Assembly (NCBI GenBank): GCA_021234155.1
Contig: JAJEKV010000283.1
Coordinates: 62,001 to 126,000, forward strand
Direction: 5' to 3'
Length of the DNA: 64,000 nt
Origin: Isoetes taiwanensis
Lineage: Eukaryota; Streptophyta; Lycopodiopsida; Isoetales; Isoetaceae
The notes beneath the pieces were generated by a model, which searched no databases, was not told the DNA's origin, and saw only the letters and a list, made by a program, of their open reading frames with translations. Made by a program: the position numbers and the translations under genes. This document shows, piece by piece, positions 63,346-64,000 of this stretch (position 1 is the first letter of the stretch; every line of letters starts with the position of its first letter).

Positions 63346-64000
63346 TCTGATCTTGGCAGACCAGGATCGAGCACTGACCGAAACCCTATAGGGAGTAACT
63401 CATCTAGACATTCAGTCTTGGAGATAAAAGCCCAGGCACAAACCTCGAGTAGCGGGAAAATTTTTCTCCCGGGGTAGAGATAGTAATTATCTAAGATTAA
63501 GATAATTAGAGAACATAGGTAAGATAGAATAAACAATCGAAATAGCACGTAAGAGACCCTACTAAATTTCAAGCACTTTTGGCCAATGACTCCAAGAGTG
63601 CGCCAGGAGCATGTTAGGTTCAGACCTAATGGCCCTTTCGCGCACTCTTAGAGTCGTCACCCCATATAAACCCTAGAACTTGACCTTAGGAACTCCAAAT
63701 GGTAAGATAAAAGATGAAATCCCAATCAAAAAAGCTCGAAATAGCTAGAATTGTATGTTAAAACATCGAAAAACATTAAGTACAAGTCACTTTTGGAACA
63801 TCGACTCCAAGAGTGCGCCAGAGCATAGTTAGGTCCCGACCTAACACCCCTCCTCCCAAGACTCTTAGAGTCATCCCAAAAGTGACCCTTAAAATTGATT
63901 ATAAATTAATAAAAGGGTCAAAGTAATGATAGGATCTTGCTTAAAATGCTTAAATTAGTGAGTAACAGCATGTAAATTGTGTAAATTGGGTGTGTTGGAG
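63346..64000 (+). mobile_element. Leader of the second Gypsy element
   Basis: No gag frame by the window end. It contains two related hairpins: arms GACTCCAAGAGTGCGC (63588-63603) and GCGCACTCTTAGAGTC (63640-63655) around an inner TTAGGT/ACCTAA stem, and a second version at about 63788-63884. Confidence 0.7.

Noticed and set aside
61359-63572. Short frames in the 3'-UTR-like region and the second LTR
   Set aside because: They lie in LTR or leader sequence with no domain or conserved start.

Overview
This is a eukaryotic nuclear window, about two thirds A+T, with GT-AG introns and no bacterial-style gene packing. Plant-type exon fragments (folylpolyglutamate synthase, importin-4-like, a PLS-type PPR protein), a plant-type L1 LINE tail and two Ty3/Gypsy elements point to a land plant or close streptophyte. 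A non-seed plant is my guess, because Penelope-like and unusual DNA transposons are prominent. Almost everything here is mobile DNA nested in mobile DNA. Many frames break at homopolymers and there is one N (33607), so some 'pseudogene' lesions may be sequencing errors.

Left part (1-34.4 kb). On the minus strand I reconstruct a Penelope-like retroelement (PLE-like) from about 32136 down to about 10393. It has a 5' hairpin, a 260-aa ORF, unassigned ORFs, and a 686-aa reverse transcriptase whose stop is followed at once by a structured hairpin and a (GAA)n tract. A 0.47-kb derivative with matching 5' and 3' hairpins lies at 6984-7457, also in a (GAA/TTC)n tract. Two non-coding modules, A (4134-6950; 7465-10299) and B (1419-3992; 32140-34236), each occur twice and are always bounded by TTC tracts or by the element. 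The big element is split by two head-to-tail gene-capturing transposons with shared ends (12827-20956 and 20957-27901, Helitron-like). The first carries FPGS and importin exons, the second PPR fragments.

Middle and right part (34.4-61 kb). A GC-richer LINE fragment (34.4-37.0 kb) lies next to a minus-strand gene encoding a ParB-like domain followed by a methyltransferase. That gene is cut inside its D-I-P-Y motif by a 20.9-kb DNA transposon (37316-58257) with 21-bp TIRs and a TGGA target duplication. The transposon carries a plus-strand gene set including a Ulp1/C48-like protease, and a convergent minus-strand transposase-like gene. An intron of the transposase gene has received an 11.3-kb Ty3/Gypsy element (45528-56805; TGACC duplication) with an unusual RNase H domain upstream of the RT. 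The ParB-methyltransferase gene's introns contain palindromes built on GTATAAATTTATAC, including a nine-unit, 28-bp-period array that is itself a 281-bp palindrome.

Far right (61-64 kb). The last exon of an RNA-binding-like protein is followed by the 5' LTR, a tRNA-iMet primer site and the leader of a second Gypsy element that runs off the window.
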